NCBI GenBank assembly: GCA_963513935.1
Contig: OY740777.1
Span: 19,253,271-19,317,270, forward strand
Length of the DNA: 64,000 nucleotides
DNA from: Aphrophora alni
Taxonomy: Eukaryota > Arthropoda > Insecta > Hemiptera > Aphrophoridae
Reading direction: 5' to 3'
In this document: positions 1 through 13,380 of the stretch, in pieces
Layout of the letters: each line of letters begins with the position of its first letter
Numbering within the stretch: position 1 is the first letter of the stretch
Translations under genes and position numbers: made by a program
Notes under the pieces: model-generated
Database searches by the model: none
What the model was told of the DNA's origin: nothing
Seen by the model: only the letters and a program-made list of their open reading frames with translations

Positions 1-487
1 CCACAGTGCTCTAGTGATTTATTTATTAGGTCTTTCTTGACCAACTCTTGTTCTTTTCCGATCCTAACACTACTAGAGTATTCCAGGGCTAGGAGTCTTT
101 ATTTTATTTTTTTTATTTTTCTACTTACACAGTATGGGTAAGTTTGGTAATTTTCAAAAATTTTGTCTCATTTCACATTTAATGGCGTCAGGGAAACGAA
201 AAAAAAATCATTTTCGACAAGTCGTCCATTTGTCGTCTGTACGTAAGAACAACAGTGGCAACGATATTATGATACGAACATCTAATTTGTTATAGGAAAC
301 TATAGTGTGTTCATATGGAACTCTATTACTTAAAAATATCAACATGGCGGCCAATTTAAACTTCCGTTTGTCCATATCTCGTGTGCTATTGAACATTATA
401 ACCATTTCAATTAGATAAAAAGTTACTAGTTTCAATTCCGCATGTAATGGTATCAACCACATATCTATACGATGACAAAAAGCGAAG
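1..487 (-). repeat. Rep-A copy 1 (dispersed ~0.9-kb repeat, truncated)
   Basis: Reads on the minus strand as part of a dispersed repeat that recurs at least a dozen times in this window (Rep-A; the most complete copy is at 40255-41145). Shared landmarks are the pyrimidine-rich block near 30-130, the 'ccatttgtcgtctgtacg' block near 226-243, the 'atggcggcc' block at 344-352 and the 'tctatacgatgacaaaaagcg' block at 464-484. The window edge cuts one end; the other end stops abruptly at 487, where (TTAGG)4 begins. No coding capacity was recognised, so the class is unknown. Confidence 0.75.
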
Positions 488-507
488 TTAGGTTAGGTTA
501 GGTTAGG
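488..507 (+). repeat. interstitial (TTAGG)4 telomere-type repeat
   Basis: Four perfect tandem copies of TTAGG, the canonical insect telomeric repeat, directly abutting the truncated end of Rep-A copy 1. The tract is far too short to be a chromosome end. Confidence 0.85.
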
Positions 508-1062
508 TTTGATCAAGAAAGTAGTGATATGCACAATTAATTACAAGTTTTATATAACCTGTATAACAATACTTTTAAACTTATCTTTATTATGTAAGAA
601 CTCTAGAGCTACTAATTTAAAATTTTCTACAAAACCTACGAAACCAATTTTTGGATATTTAGAGGATCTGCTTGTATTACATAATTTGACATGACTGGGT
701 CAGTACCATAATGGAGGCCATCAAATTTTATTCCAGGGCTAGAGAAGTTTTCGGCTTTAAATAGTAAATAAAAATATTTTGAGTTTCCACTTATTAGCTT
801 GTAATTAAAACTATTTAAAATTGTTTTATTTGTAAAGTGGTCAAGGAATGGGTGTCGCGAAAAAAGCGCACTGCGAAGAAAGCGCACAGTTAACCCTTTA
901 GGAGTTACAAAAGGAATCCAGCCCCTATCTTCTTAGAAATAATGAATGTTACACAGAAAATAAAAGTTGAATTAATTAGTTTCTGATCCCATCACACTTT
1001 ATACAGGGTTTGGACTGGCTAAATAATTAAATACTGAATAGTTTTTAATCATTTAGGCGTGT

Positions 1063-1077
1063 TTAGGTTAGGTTAGG
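1063..1077 (+). repeat. interstitial (TTAGG)3
   Basis: Three perfect tandem TTAGG copies, about 560 bp from the (TTAGG)4 tract and in the same orientation. Confidence 0.75.
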
Positions 1078-4000
1078 TTTTATATGTTAGGAATTATATG
1101 TTCAAAACACTAAGTATCCTAAACTAGTAACTATAACTTTAACACTAGGTCTACTAACTTTAAAACACTAAAAGAGATGATTGCTGCTTATGAAGTGACT
1201 TGAAGGACCACCAGAACAGTAATGACACACCTGAAGGGGTGAACTGTGGTGGATGGTCGGGAGAAATGTACCTGAGTTATTGTATTGCGTGATGACTCAC
1301 CTCCAATCAGCTCCAAGTATTCATTTCCTGGTAACGTAACCCCTACCCTAAACTGTCATATTTGCCCTTGTGAGCTTTTTTCGCATAATCAAGGATTTCC
1401 CCTTAAAACTAAAATGTCGGCTGTCAGTCGACATTTTAGTTTTCCCGTTCCGATAGCATGTCGGTCAACGGTTGACAATGAACAATTCGATATTTTAACG
1501 CTAATTTTTGATATTTTACGATATTTGGTTATATCAAAGTAAGTTGTTCTATACACATTGTTCTTTTATTGTTTAATTATGGTAACTAAATTTAAATTAG
1601 GATCAAAATTCATTGTTTTTATTGTATTTTATAAAATTTGAAGTATTAGCTATATTTCAGCAATATACAAAAAGAGATCTGAGGGAGTATTGAGTACAAT
1701 TAAAATGATAGTGGTAAGGGAATTAAATAGAACATATTTACTAAGCAGAATGAGAGCTTAAAGGAAAGCTCACAAGTTTCATACAAAGCTACAAAAAAGT
1801 CATGTACATATTTTCAAAGTGTATTAGCTTAGGGATGAAACTACAGCTTTCCGTTACGTCGAGAATTGCAAACACTGAAATATTAATCTTATTTATTAAA
1901 TTGAAATAAGTTGTGACAGAGATTAAATCTTGTTTGTACTTATAGTATCAAATATTAGTTTAAAACTTTCAGTGGTTGGTGTTTTTTATTCCAAGTATGA
2001 TTGTTGTACACAGTTGCAATTTTACGTTGGATTTCAAATATCAGGTCAACATAAAATTATCTACCCAGAGCTGACATAATCTGAGTAAATATTGTCGGAG
2101 AACAAAATGCTTGTTTATACTGTGTAAAGCAAGGACGAAACATATCCACGATGCTTTGTGTAATCTTATTACTTCCTTATCGATGATGCACTGGTGTAAT
2201 GGGCCGTAATTGTTACCAAATTGTTTTAGTAAACATAAATTTTAAACTGTCAATATTACATAAATATAATTGACAACTACTTTAAGCTGAAGTTAAAATG
2301 AAGCCAATCGTTGAATCGTAATGATATTTTGTTTTATACGAATATTAAATTGTTTTTCTTTTCATCTTAATATGAATCGGTCATGTTATTCTCTAACTAT
2401 TATTAGTTAGTATCTAAACTGAAACCAGCAAATTAGTCTGTCATGACAAGAAATTGTCTATATTTTTATCAACCTTTAGCATTTATTATTTGTTTCATGA
2501 ATTGCGCACCATTCAAGTTTAAATAAACGTTTAGGTTGCGTTCTTTAAATAAAGCAACGTTAGGCGATTTTTAAATATAAAACTATTTTTCTTTTTCAAA
2601 AAAGTGTCCATAGTTTATTTTCACATTTTGAGTGACTACTACCAAGAATAGTTTTAGTTAGTTGTTTTTGTCTTTAAATTTGGATGAATAAGAAAGATTG
2701 TGCAACGTTTTTACCCCATTTTTTATTATTTTGTAATTTTTAACAAATCGTGAATCTTTAGAAAATTACCTACGGGAAAGAAGTAAATCCCGACATAGTT
2801 TAAAACTAACGCCATTTTGAAATTATATTTTACTCGTCAGTAAAGAAACTTGTCAAAAATATTGTAAATCCATAAATAATTTAAATAAATTTAGACTACT
2901 AGATTACCCGGTTTGTCACTCTTGATAATCAGGAATACCATTAATCCTCTCTATTCATCTAAATTTGAAAGAAGGAATTTTCTTTTAGGAAATATGTCCT
3001 CTTCCTCTCAAAATGGTTTGTGTTGATAATCGTAATCATATTATAAGAAATATCGAGTGAAAATAAAATTAACAACTAGAGGGCGCTTTGTTTTTATTTA
3101 AAATGAACGACACGTTTTAATTTAGCTCGATGGATTTCTATTATTTATTTACGTTTGCAGGAATTTTTATACTTTTACAAAGGAAGCAGATAAAATACAG
3201 AACAACCAAAGTAGTCTTTATCAACAAAACCTTGTTAAAACTCTTGTCTCTAAATAAAATGATGACGATGGTGGGTTCAAAAGACTTTTATGTCTCTTTG
3301 CACCTTATTGCACCTTATTGGACGTAGAAACTGAACTGTAATTTCGTTTGTTTATATTAAAAATAACTTTCCAGACAGTTTTTTAATACAAAACTATGGC
3401 CTTCAGGCCAGTTAATGAACTTCTTTTATTTTAAAATTAATTTAAATCTTTTTTTTTAATTTACAAAAATAACTTCAGTTTTAGAAATATGAAATGTTTC
3501 AATTAATTTTAAATTGAATTATTTAGTTGATGCATTTATACATATATGGTCTAAATAAATTATGACGTATATATGTGTAAATGCATCAAGGATATGAGGA
3601 TTACCATATTCAGACGATGCATACAGCAGCAGTTCACCAAAGGATGTATCGCACACTAATGGTTTGTCCTGGATTTTAGTCACGTTCTCACCGCAGCTCG
3701 ACAAACTCGGGCACTACTAGATACGAAGTCAATAAAACTCTCAAATTTACTTTTACAATTATTATATATTGTCAAACTGAATAATGGATATGTACTATTC
3801 ATTTAAAAAACACTGCTCAATCTGTCGAAAATATTAACAGTAAAAAATAAAATAATCATTCAGAATCTTCTGAAGAAAGCCTTAAAAAAAATCTCAAATT
3901 AAAATTTCAAACTTGACACGGCTAAATTTTCAACTAAAATAATTAAAATTAATTATTGAGTAACTGTATTCTCTAGTATACTATTAAGTAACATTTCAGT

Positions 4001-4925
4001 TCACAATTAAAACAGAAAATTGCTCCAGTAATTATTCCCGAGTTACGTCGTGTCTTGTTAAAAAAGGAAGACTAAAATCTGGTCATAATTCCCAACTTTT
4101 CTCCGAGTTATTACCTGCAAAACTTTTCTTTTAGTCAACCTCTCAGAAGTTAGAATTCTTTTTTCAAAGAATCTCCGAGTAGTAGAACAGATTTGTAAAT
4201 CTTTGACAAACTAAGTACCTAGTAGTATGACAAACTAAGTACTAAGTACTATGTTTGCGGATATTTACTCTTGGTAATTCGTTCAAAGTTTGGAAAAAAT
4301 ACCCCCAAAACTGTTCCACTCAATATATACCATTAAGCTTTGATTGTTTTTAGCTCTATTAGGCAGAATATTCGAAAGAATATGCTTTGTTACTAGCATG
4401 TTTACATGTGAAGTAGCTTTGTATAGTTACTTGGCAGATATTTTTAAGAATAATTTTCATAAAATAACTATATTAATTTAAGGTAAAAGGATAACATAAA
4501 TTGTGTTTATATTTTAAAAAGTAGTTAAAAATGTAAATATTTAATACAATAGACTATTGAAAAGTGTTAACTACCGTCTATTTCAGTAGCTCTGTTTATA
4601 CCTAAGCATACAATAAAATTGGAAATAAACTTTTCAACCCTTACAGAAACAACAATTACAATCCTACCCAGCAGAAGTAATTGTTAGACTCTACATCGAC
4701 CGTTCAATTGTCTCAAATTTCAATGCTTACTTGATAAACGTTTATCGTTGGAACAAGACTAAAGTTGTCAATGGTGAAGTTAATGGATTGTTATTGTTTA
4801 TTGTATACCCTCAAGGTGTTTTGAACACGTAACATAATATAGTTAATTTCATCAGATATTGTTAGGTAACAGTTGAAGGGTGTACTATATTGGATGTTGT
4901 ACAATCTCGAAATATGTTTATCAAA
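1078..4925. other. unannotated AT-rich stretch with two small palindromes
   Basis: No protein-coding feature or transposon was recognised. Two hairpins stand out. One is at about 1405-1446, with ~15-bp arms containing 'actaaaatgtcg' and a short loop. The other is at about 3525-3592, with ~20-bp arms starting 'ttgatgcattta'. The remainder is ordinary AT-rich sequence with scattered stops in all frames. Confidence 0.5.
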
Positions 4926-4927
4926 AT

Positions 4928-4930
<3 letters not shown>

Positions 4931-4991
<61 letters not shown>
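4931..4991. repeat. (AT)n microsatellite
   Basis: About 30 uninterrupted AT dinucleotides. The apparent Ile-Tyr reading frames across it are repeat artefacts. Confidence 0.97.
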
Positions 4992-4992
<1 letters not shown>

Positions 4993-5101
4993 CTTATGTC
5001 TGCAAGAAAAAGATATACAATACTGAAATACACTTTCGAAAAAGGAGGAAATTTGCTAACATGTCAAAATATTTTTGATCTGATTTTGATAATTTATTTT
5101 G

Positions 5102-5105
5102 ATAT

Positions 5106-5151
<46 letters not shown>
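5102..5151. repeat. (AT)n microsatellite, interrupted
   Basis: About 50 bp of TA repeats with one A-rich interruption near 5118-5121. Confidence 0.95.
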
Positions 5152-5155
<4 letters not shown>

Positions 5156-6059
5156 GAGGTGCACAGCAAAGCAATTTAAAGTCTGTTGTTGAAACGGAAA
5201 GAAGCTATCGTGTGTTTTTAAATTTTTTTAAAAAATCACTATGGTTTGCTAAATTTTGTTTTCTCTACAGTTCTCGAGTACTTATTTTAATATCTTATTG
5301 ATCTTTTAAGTTTTTTTTTCTTGTTAGGGTGTATTTATGGGGAAAGGTTTGACAAACTCATTGCTAAGTGAATATCCTCGTCATATCTCTACTATTCACC
5401 TTTTTTTATGTCTCTTCTGTGACCTTCACTACCTCCAACTCCTGTAGAACTGTATATTCCTTGGTCCACTATATCAATTTCTTTCATCTTAACTCCCCTC
5501 TACTATATCTTCATCCCTTGTGTCGATTTCTTCTGCTTTAAGCTCAAACTTATAGTGTAAATTGACCCATGTTATGATACCGGGCAAAAAATGTTGCATA
5601 CAGAGTGACCTCTCACAATAAATACTACTTAAAACTAAATAGCTTAACTGATAAGTGTATTTACCCAACCTAGCGTGATTCTGGCTGTGAAGCCATCTTT
5701 TCACTACTTGGTCGTAGAGGCTTGTGTGAGATGTAACTACAATTTAACTTGCTGATATATTGGCGTACCCTCCTTGATTGTTATCAACAAGGGGATTCCC
5801 TCGTGTTGTAAAGGAGATAATAAACCTAAAAGAACACCACACGTGATTGAAGAAGTACCCAACAGAGAGGAGAAGACTGGCCATACATTCCTCATAAAGA
5901 TGTATTAAGGAACATCCCGCTCTCGTAAAAGAATAAGTTGACGTGATTATTGACACACTGAGAAGAGGGCTGATTGGGGGAAGAAAATATGGTACCATCG
6001 ATAACTAGCTCTGGTAAGTCACCAGAGGAAGTCAAAGCAAAAACATTGAAGCACATAAA
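5152..6059. other. unannotated stretch
   Basis: Several frames of 60-85 codons occur but none resembles a known family or has gene-like context. No repeats were recognised apart from the Rep-A fragment that follows. Confidence 0.4.
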
Positions 6060-6260
6060 CCTTAAGAGAACACATTTATAAAAATAGAATCGGAAGAGAA
6101 CAAGAGTTGTTTAATAGAGACCCGATAAGAAGGATGAAAGAGAGGGATTTAATCCAAAACCACGTGAAGGAAGATGTAAATCAAGCAAGGTTTCTCTCTA
6201 TTGCAACGCCTATACTCTCTATAGGTGTACCCTTGACGAAGAAGGACTAGTTGGTAAGGA
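6060..6260 (+). repeat. Rep-A copy 2 (3'-part fragment)
   Basis: Plus-strand match to the purine-rich end of Rep-A. It has 'agagaacaagagttg' at 6097, 'gatgaaagagagggattta' at 6132 and then 'ccaaaaccacgtgaag'. The same block is seen in reverse at 20-70, 40320-40380, 61300-61360 and 62330-62400. Confidence 0.6.
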
Positions 6261-6707
6261 AACAGGTTTGACAAAGAGAACTAAATGTTTTTATTTTAGT
6301 TAATTTGATAACAGGGAAAATGTTCTCTGTGGGATTTCAGAGTATTGCATTTTCTGACATATTTATAATAATTCATTTAAATGATAGTTTTATATTCAAA
6401 TTTCCAAGGAGCACTGTTGCGAAATTTACAATAACAAATAACGGAATTATTCACTATAACTGAGGATATACTTTCTAGGTAAACTTGTAAACTCTCGTCT
6501 AAGCCGAAGTTACTTGACTCATGCTGTTAACCACCAAACAAAGACTTAACAGCTCCATTGTTGTCAACTTTACATTGTCTAATACACTATTAGTGTATAA
6601 CCAACGAAATAATTGATTTGGCAACAGGTGAAACAATGTTGATTTTATAAGTTTATTACTAAATTACTTACGTCATAGCAATCTTGTGTTCAGTATTTAT
6701 TCATTAA

Positions 6708-6758
6708 TATTTCAGTACAGCTGTTTCGGCATAACATATACTATCATCAGATGAAACA
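6708..6758 (-). ncRNA. hammerhead ribozyme-like motif (left foldback arm)
   Basis: On the minus strand, core CUGAUGA (6750-6744) is followed by a short helix II ending in GCC, then GAAA (6727-6724) and the self-complementary ACAGCUGU. Helix I pairs as in the right-arm copy except for one mismatch next to the cleavage site. Hammerhead identity is inferred from core and helices; activity is not shown. Confidence 0.6.
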
Positions 6759-7094
6759 ACATATTTACACAACACACTGATACACATTTCACAAAAATAA
6801 ATAAACAAAAAATGTTTGGTACTGCAGTACAAGTCGAAAATAATATAAAATAAAGTTTAGATAGTTTAGATAATATAGCCACATCTTTCTAAAGTGGTGG
6901 TCAACTGTTCACTGAGGGATTATATAATATATCTTGTTGACAGTCACTCATAATCTTTGACATTCTTCTGTTGGAATGATGTGGCTATATTATCTAAACT
7001 ATCTAAACTTTATTTTCGACTTGTACTGCAGTACCAAACATTTTATGTTTATTTATTTTTGTGAAATGTGTATCAGTGTGTTGTGTAAATGTGT

Positions 7095-7146
7095 TGTTTC
7101 ATCTGATGATGGTATATGTTATGCCGAAACAGCTGTAATGAAATAT
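7095..7146 (+). ncRNA. hammerhead ribozyme-like motif (best-preserved copy)
   Basis: Core CUGAUGA at 7103-7109 and GAAA at 7126-7129. Helix II is GGUA with UGCC closing a 7-nt loop, with one unpaired U after the core. Helix III is the loopless palindrome ACAGCUGU. Helix I pairs 'uuucau' (7097-7102) with 'augaaa' (7138-7143), extendable through a G-U pair. The residue before helix I on the 3' side (7137, A) fits the NUH cleavage rule. Known hammerheads in Penelope-like elements have short helix III and can cleave as dimers; this copy fits that layout. Confidence 0.7.
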
Positions 7147-7206
7147 TAATGAATAAATACTGAACACAAGATTGCTATGACGTAAGTAATTTAGTAATAA
7201 ACTTAT

Positions 7207-7861
7207 TTTAAAGCATTCATAAGGCAATATGGAATTGATTTTATAGGTTAGAAAATAATATTGCATTAACTTTGTACTAAAAGTTAAAGTTAGTATTAAC
7301 AAATATCCAATAGAGAGATCTTTCAAAAAACATCGAATATGAAATTTAATAACCACCCATCCTACTTACAAGAGCTGGTTCAACAACTTACTCTTATTTT
7401 TCATATATCCGTGGAACAAAGAAAGTTATGTGAGTTATATAAAATCGATGCCGAGTTTTTCAAAAAATTAAAAATATTGAATTTGTGAATATCATCTGTC
7501 GTATGGCACATTTATTTAGACTAAACGAGTAGACCAATATTGATGAAACTTGATACGTGGGCAGCGGGGAGCGGCCATAAGGTAATAAACAAAACATTAT
7601 GATTGTTTTCAGTGCAAGTAGGGTCGAGACATTTTCAAATATTGACTTCGTGTCACGAAATATTGCGATGGTAATTTGTCAATATCCCTTACTCTGAACG
7701 AACTGTTAGACAATCCACCTACCCTGGGGTAAAAGGTACGCATGAACTAGGCTTAGCCACCCGCTTAGAATGATGTAAACAATCTATGTAACCCTAGTAC
7801 TTGCTTCTTACTAGTTTACTAACTATTATAAAGATAACCAACCGGGTTTACTGTGTTTACA
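7207..7861. other. unannotated stretch left of the satellite
   Basis: No feature was recognised. The last ~70 bp (about 7790-7861) loosely resemble diverged satellite sequence, so the array may fade out rather than start sharply. Confidence 0.4.
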
Positions 7862-8419
7862 GTCATAAAATATATTGTTAACTAGTTAGGCTAATATTGT
7901 GGCCAGCTAGGCTTTACTATGTTTGTACTATAGGAGTGATGCTTTAATCTACCTAGTTCTAGTTTAATGAAATATATTGATAACTAGTTATGCTAATATT
8001 GTGGCCAGCTAGGCTCTACTATGTTTGTACTATAGGAGTGATGCTTTAATCTACCTAGTTCTAGCTTAATGAAATATATTGATAACTAGTTAGGCTAATA
8101 TTGTGGCCAGCTAGGCTCTACTATGTTTGTACTATAGGAGTGATGCTTTAATCTACCTAGTTCTAGCTTAATGAAATATATTGATAACTAGTTAGGCTAA
8201 TATTGTGGTCAGCTGTGCTCTACTATGTTTGTACTATAGGAGTGATGCTTTAATCTACCAAGTTCTAGCTTAATGAAATATATTGATAACTAGTTAGGCT
8301 AATATTGTGGTCAGCTAGGCTCTACTATGTTTGTACTATAGGAGTGATGCTTTAATCTACCTAGTTCTAGCTTAATGAAATATATTGATAACTAGTTAGG
8401 CTAATATTGTGGCCAGCTA

Positions 8420-9235
8420 GGCTATACTATGTTTGTACTATAGGAGTGATGCTTTAATCTACCAAGTTCTAGCTTAATGAAATATATTGATAACTAGTTA
8501 TGCTAATATTGTGGCCAGTTAGGCTCTACTATGTTTGTACTATAGGAGTGATGCTTTAATCTACCAAGTTCTAGCTTAATGAAATATATTGATAACTAGT
8601 TATGCTAATATTGTGGCCAGTTAGGCTCTACTATGTTTGTACTATAGGAGTGATGCTTTAATCTACCAAGTTCTAGCTTAATGAAATATATTGATAACTA
8701 GTTAGGCTAATATTGTGGCCAGCTAGGCTATACTATGTTTGTACTATAGGAGTGATGCTTTAATCTACCAAGTTCTAGCTTAATGAAATATATTGATAAC
8801 TAGTTATGCTAATATTGTGGCCAGTTAGGCTCTACTATGTTTGTACTATAGGAGTGATGCTTTAATCTACCAAGTTCTAGCTTAATGAAATATATTGATA
8901 ACTAGTTATGCTAATATTGTGGCCAGCTAGGCTATACTATGTTTGTACTATAGGAGTGATGCTTTAATCTACCAAGTTCTAGCTTAATGAAATATATGGA
9001 TAACTAGTTATGCTAATATTGTGGCCAGTTAGGCTCTACTATGTTTGTACTATAGGAGTGATGCTTTAATCTACCAAGTTCTAGCTTAATGAAATATATT
9101 GATAACTAGTTATGCTAATATTGTGGCCAGTTAGGCTCTACTATGTTTGTACTATAGGAGTGATGCTTTAATCTACCTAGTTCTAGCTTAATGAAATATA
9201 TTGATAACTAGTTAGGCTAATATTGTGGTCAGCTA
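8420..9235. repeat. satellite higher-order block, first copy
   Basis: About eight consecutive 102-bp units whose order of diagnostic variants (ggctat at 8420, 8726 and 8930) recurs at 10358, 10664 and 10868. The offset is 1938 bp, which is 19 units. One diagnostic difference (gttagg versus gttatg) was noticed. Confidence 0.75.
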
Positions 9236-12200
9236 GGCTTTACTATGTTTGTACTATAGGAGTGATGCTTTAATCTACCTAGTTCTAGCTTAATGAAATA
9301 TATTGATAACTAGTTAGGCTAATATTGTGGCCAGCTAGGCTCTACTATGTTTGTACTATAGGAGTGATGCTTTAATCTACCTAGTTCTAGCTTAATGAAA
9401 TATATTGATAACTAGTTAGGCTAATATTGTGGTCAGCTAGGCTTTACTATGTTTGTACTATAGGAGTGATGCTTTAATCTACCTAGTTCTAGCTTAATGA
9501 AATATATTGATAACTAGTTAGGCTAATATTGTGGCCAGCTAGGCTCTACTATGTTTGTACTATAGGAGTGATGCTTTAATCTACCTAGTTCTAGCTTAAT
9601 GAAATATATTGATAACTAGTTAAGCTAATATTGTGACCAGCTGTGCTCTACTATGTTTGTACTATAGGAGTGATGCTTTAATCTACCAAGTTCTAGCTTA
9701 ATGAAATATATTGATAACTAGTTAGGCTAATATTGTGGTCAGCTGTGCTCTACTATGTTTGTACTATAGGAGTGATGCTTTAATCTACCTAGTTCTAGCT
9801 TAATGAAATATATTGATAACTAGTTAGGCTAATATTGTGGTCAGCTAGGCTCTACTATGTTTGTACTATAGGAGTGATGCTTTAATCTACCTAGTTCTAG
9901 CTTAATGAAATATATTGATAACTAGTTAGGCTAATATTGTGGTCAGCTGTGCTCTACTATGTTTGTACTATAGGAGTGATGCTTTAATCTACCTAGTTCT
10001 AGCTTAATGAAATATATTGATAACTAGTTAGGCTAATATTGTGGTCAGCTAGGCTCTACTATGTTTGTACTATAGGAGTGATGCTTTAATCTACCTAGTT
10101 CTAGCTTAATGAAATATATTGATAACTAGTTAGGCTAATATTGTGGTCAGCTGTGCTCTACTATGTTTGTACTATAGGAGTGATGCTTTAATCTACCAAG
10201 TTCTAGCTTAATGAAATATATTGATAACTAGTTAGGCTAATATTGTGGTCAGCTAGGCTCTACTATGTTTGTACTATAGGAGTGATGCTTTAATCTACCT
10301 AGTTCTAGCTTAATGAAATATATTGATAACTAGTTAGGCTAATATTGTGGCCAGCTAGGCTATACTATGTTTGTACTATAGGAGTGATGCTTTAATCTAC
10401 CAAGTTCTAGCTTAATGAAATATATTGATAACTAGTTATGCTAATATTGTGGCCAGTTAGGCTCTACTATGTTTGTACTATAGGAGTGATGCTTTAATCT
10501 ACCAAGTTCTAGCTTAATGAAATATATTGATAACTAGTTATGCTAATATTGTGGCCAGTTAGGCTCTACTATGTTTGTACTATAGGAGTGATGCTTTAAT
10601 CTACCAAGTTCTAGCTTAATGAAATATATTGATAACTAGTTATGCTAATATTGTGGCCAGCTAGGCTATACTATGTTTGTACTATAGGAGTGATGCTTTA
10701 ATCTACCAAGTTCTAGCTTAATGAAATATATTGATAACTAGTTATGCTAATATTGTGGCCAGTTAGGCTCTACTATGTTTGTACTATAGGAGTGATGCTT
10801 TAATCTACCAAGTTCTAGCTTAATGAAATATATTGATAACTAGTTATGCTAATATTGTGGCCAGCTAGGCTATACTATGTTTGTACTATAGGAGTGATGC
10901 TTTAATCTACCAAGTTCTAGCTTAATGAAATATATTGATAACTAGTTATGCTAATATTGTGGCCAGTTAGGCTCTACTATGTTTGTACTATAGGAGTGAT
11001 GCTTTAATCTACCAAGTTCTAGCTTAATGAAATATATTGATAACTAGTTATGCTAATATTGTGGCCAGTTAGGCTCTACTATGTTTGTACTATAGGAGTG
11101 ATGCTTTAATCTACCAAGTTCTAGCTTAATGAAATATATTGATAACTAGTTATGCTAATATTGTGGCCAGCTAGGCTATACTATGTTTGTACTATAGGAG
11201 TGATGCTTTAATCTACCAAGTTCTAGCTTAATGAAATATATTGATAACTAGTTATGCTAATATTGTGGTCAGCTAGGCTATACTATGTTTGTACTATAGG
11301 AGTGATGCTTTAATCTACCAAGTTCTAGCTTAATGAAATATATTGATAACTAGTTATGCTAATATTGTGGCCAGCTGTGCTCTACTATGTTTGTACTATA
11401 GGAGTGATGCTTTAATCTACCAAGTTCTAGCTTAATGAAATATATTGATAACTAGTTAGGCTAATATTATGGTCAGCTGTGCTCTACTATGTTTGTACTA
11501 TAGGAGTGATGCTTTAATCTACCTAGTTCTAACTTAATAAAATATATTGATAACTAGTTATGCTAATATTGTGGCCAGCTAGGCTCTACTATGTTTGTAC
11601 TATAGGAGTGATGCTTTAATCTACCTAGTTCTAGCGTAATAAAATATATTGATAACTAGTTATGCTAATATTGTGGCCAGCTAGGCTCTACTATGTTTGT
11701 ACTATAGGAGTGATGCTTTAATCTACCTAGTTCTAGCTTAATGAAATATATTGATAACTAGTTATGGTAATATTGTGGCCAGCTGTGCTCTACTATGTTT
11801 GTACTATAGGAGTGATGCTTTAATCTACCAAGTTCTAGCTTAATGAAATATATTGATAACTAGTTATGCTAATATTGTGGCCAGCTAGGCTCTACTATGT
11901 TTGTACTATAGGAGTGATGCTTTAATCTACCTAGTTCTAGCGTAATAAAATATATTGATAACTAGTTATGCTAATATTGTGGCCAGCTAGGCTCTACTAT
12001 GTTTGTACTATAGGAGTGATGCTTTAATCTACCTAGTTCTAGCTTAATGAAATATATTGATAACTAGTTAGGCTAATATTGTGGCCAGCTGTGCTCTACT
12101 ATGTTTGTACTATAGGAGTGATGCTTTAATCTACCTAGTTCTAGCGTAATAAAATATATTGATAACTAGTTATGCTAATATTGTGGCCAGCTAGGCTCTA

Positions 12201-13380
12201 CTATGTTTGTACTATAGGAGTGATGCTTTAATCTACCTAGTTCTAGCTTAATGAAATATATTGATAACTAGTTAGGCTAATATTGTGGCCAGCTGTGCTC
12301 TACTATGTTTGTACTATAGGAGTGATGCTTTAATCTACCTAGTTCTAGCGTAATAAAATATATTGATAACTAGTTAGGCTAATATTGTGGCCAGCTAGGC
12401 TCTACTATGTTTGTACTATAGGAGTGATGCTTTAATCTACCTAGTTCTAGCGTAATAAAATATATTGATAACTAGTTATGCTAATATTGTGGCCAGCTAG
12501 GCTCTACTATGTTTGTACTATAGGAGTGATGCTTTAATCTACCAAGTTCTAGCTTAATGAAATATATTGATAACTAGTTATGCTAATATTGTGGCCAGTT
12601 AGGCTCTACTATGTTTGTACTATAGGAGTGATGCTTTAATCTACCTAGTTCTAGCGTAATAAAATATATTGATAACTAGTTATGCTAATATTGTGGCCAG
12701 CTAGGCTCTACTATGTTTGTACTATAGGAGTGATGCTTTAATCTACCTAGTTCTAGCGTAATAAAATATATTGATAACTAGTTATGCTAATATTGTGGCC
12801 AGCTAGGCTCTACTATGTTTGTACTATAGGAGTGATGCTTTAATCTACCTAGTTCTAGCGTAATAAAATATATTGATAACTAGTTATGCTAATATTGTGG
12901 CCAGCTAGGCTCTACTATGTTTGTACTATAGGAGTGATGCTTTAATCTACCTAGTTCTAGCTTAATGAAATATATTGATAACTAGTTATGGTAATATTGT
13001 GGCCAGCTAGGCTCTACTATGTTTGTACTATAGGAGTGATGCTTTAATCTACCTAGTTCTAGCCTAATGATATATATTGGTAACTAGTTATGCTAATATT
13101 GTGGCCAGCTAGGCTCTACTATGTTTGTACTATAGGAGTGATGCTTTAATCTACCTAGTTCTAGCTTAATGAAATATATTGATAACTAGTTATGGTAATA
13201 TTGTGGCCAGCTAGGCTCTACTATGTTTGTACTATAGGAGTGATGCTTTAATCTACCTAGTTCTAGCCTAATGATATATATTGGTAACTAGTTATGCTAA
13301 TATTGTGGCCAGCTAGGCTCTACTATGTTTGTACTATAGGAGTGATGCTTTAATCTACCTAGTTCTAGCTTAATGAAATA

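Larger units (their letters stand above)
6647..7206. mobile_element. foldback element with a hammerhead-like motif in each arm
   Basis: Long inverted repeat. The arms at 6647-6895 and 6978-7206 are close reverse complements around an ~80-bp unique centre. Outer ends read 'ataagtttattactaaat'. No coding sequence. Each arm carries a hammerhead-type core (6744-6750 on minus, 7103-7109 on plus), so the element may be a head-to-head pair of hammerhead-bearing repeats rather than a classical MITE. No clear target duplication was seen. Confidence 0.85.

Noticed and set aside
488..1077. Chromosome end
   Set aside because: Only four and three TTAGG units, internal, with ordinary sequence on both sides.
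4791..5151. Ile-Tyr repeat open frames
   Set aside because: Pure translation of (AT)n microsatellites on either strand.
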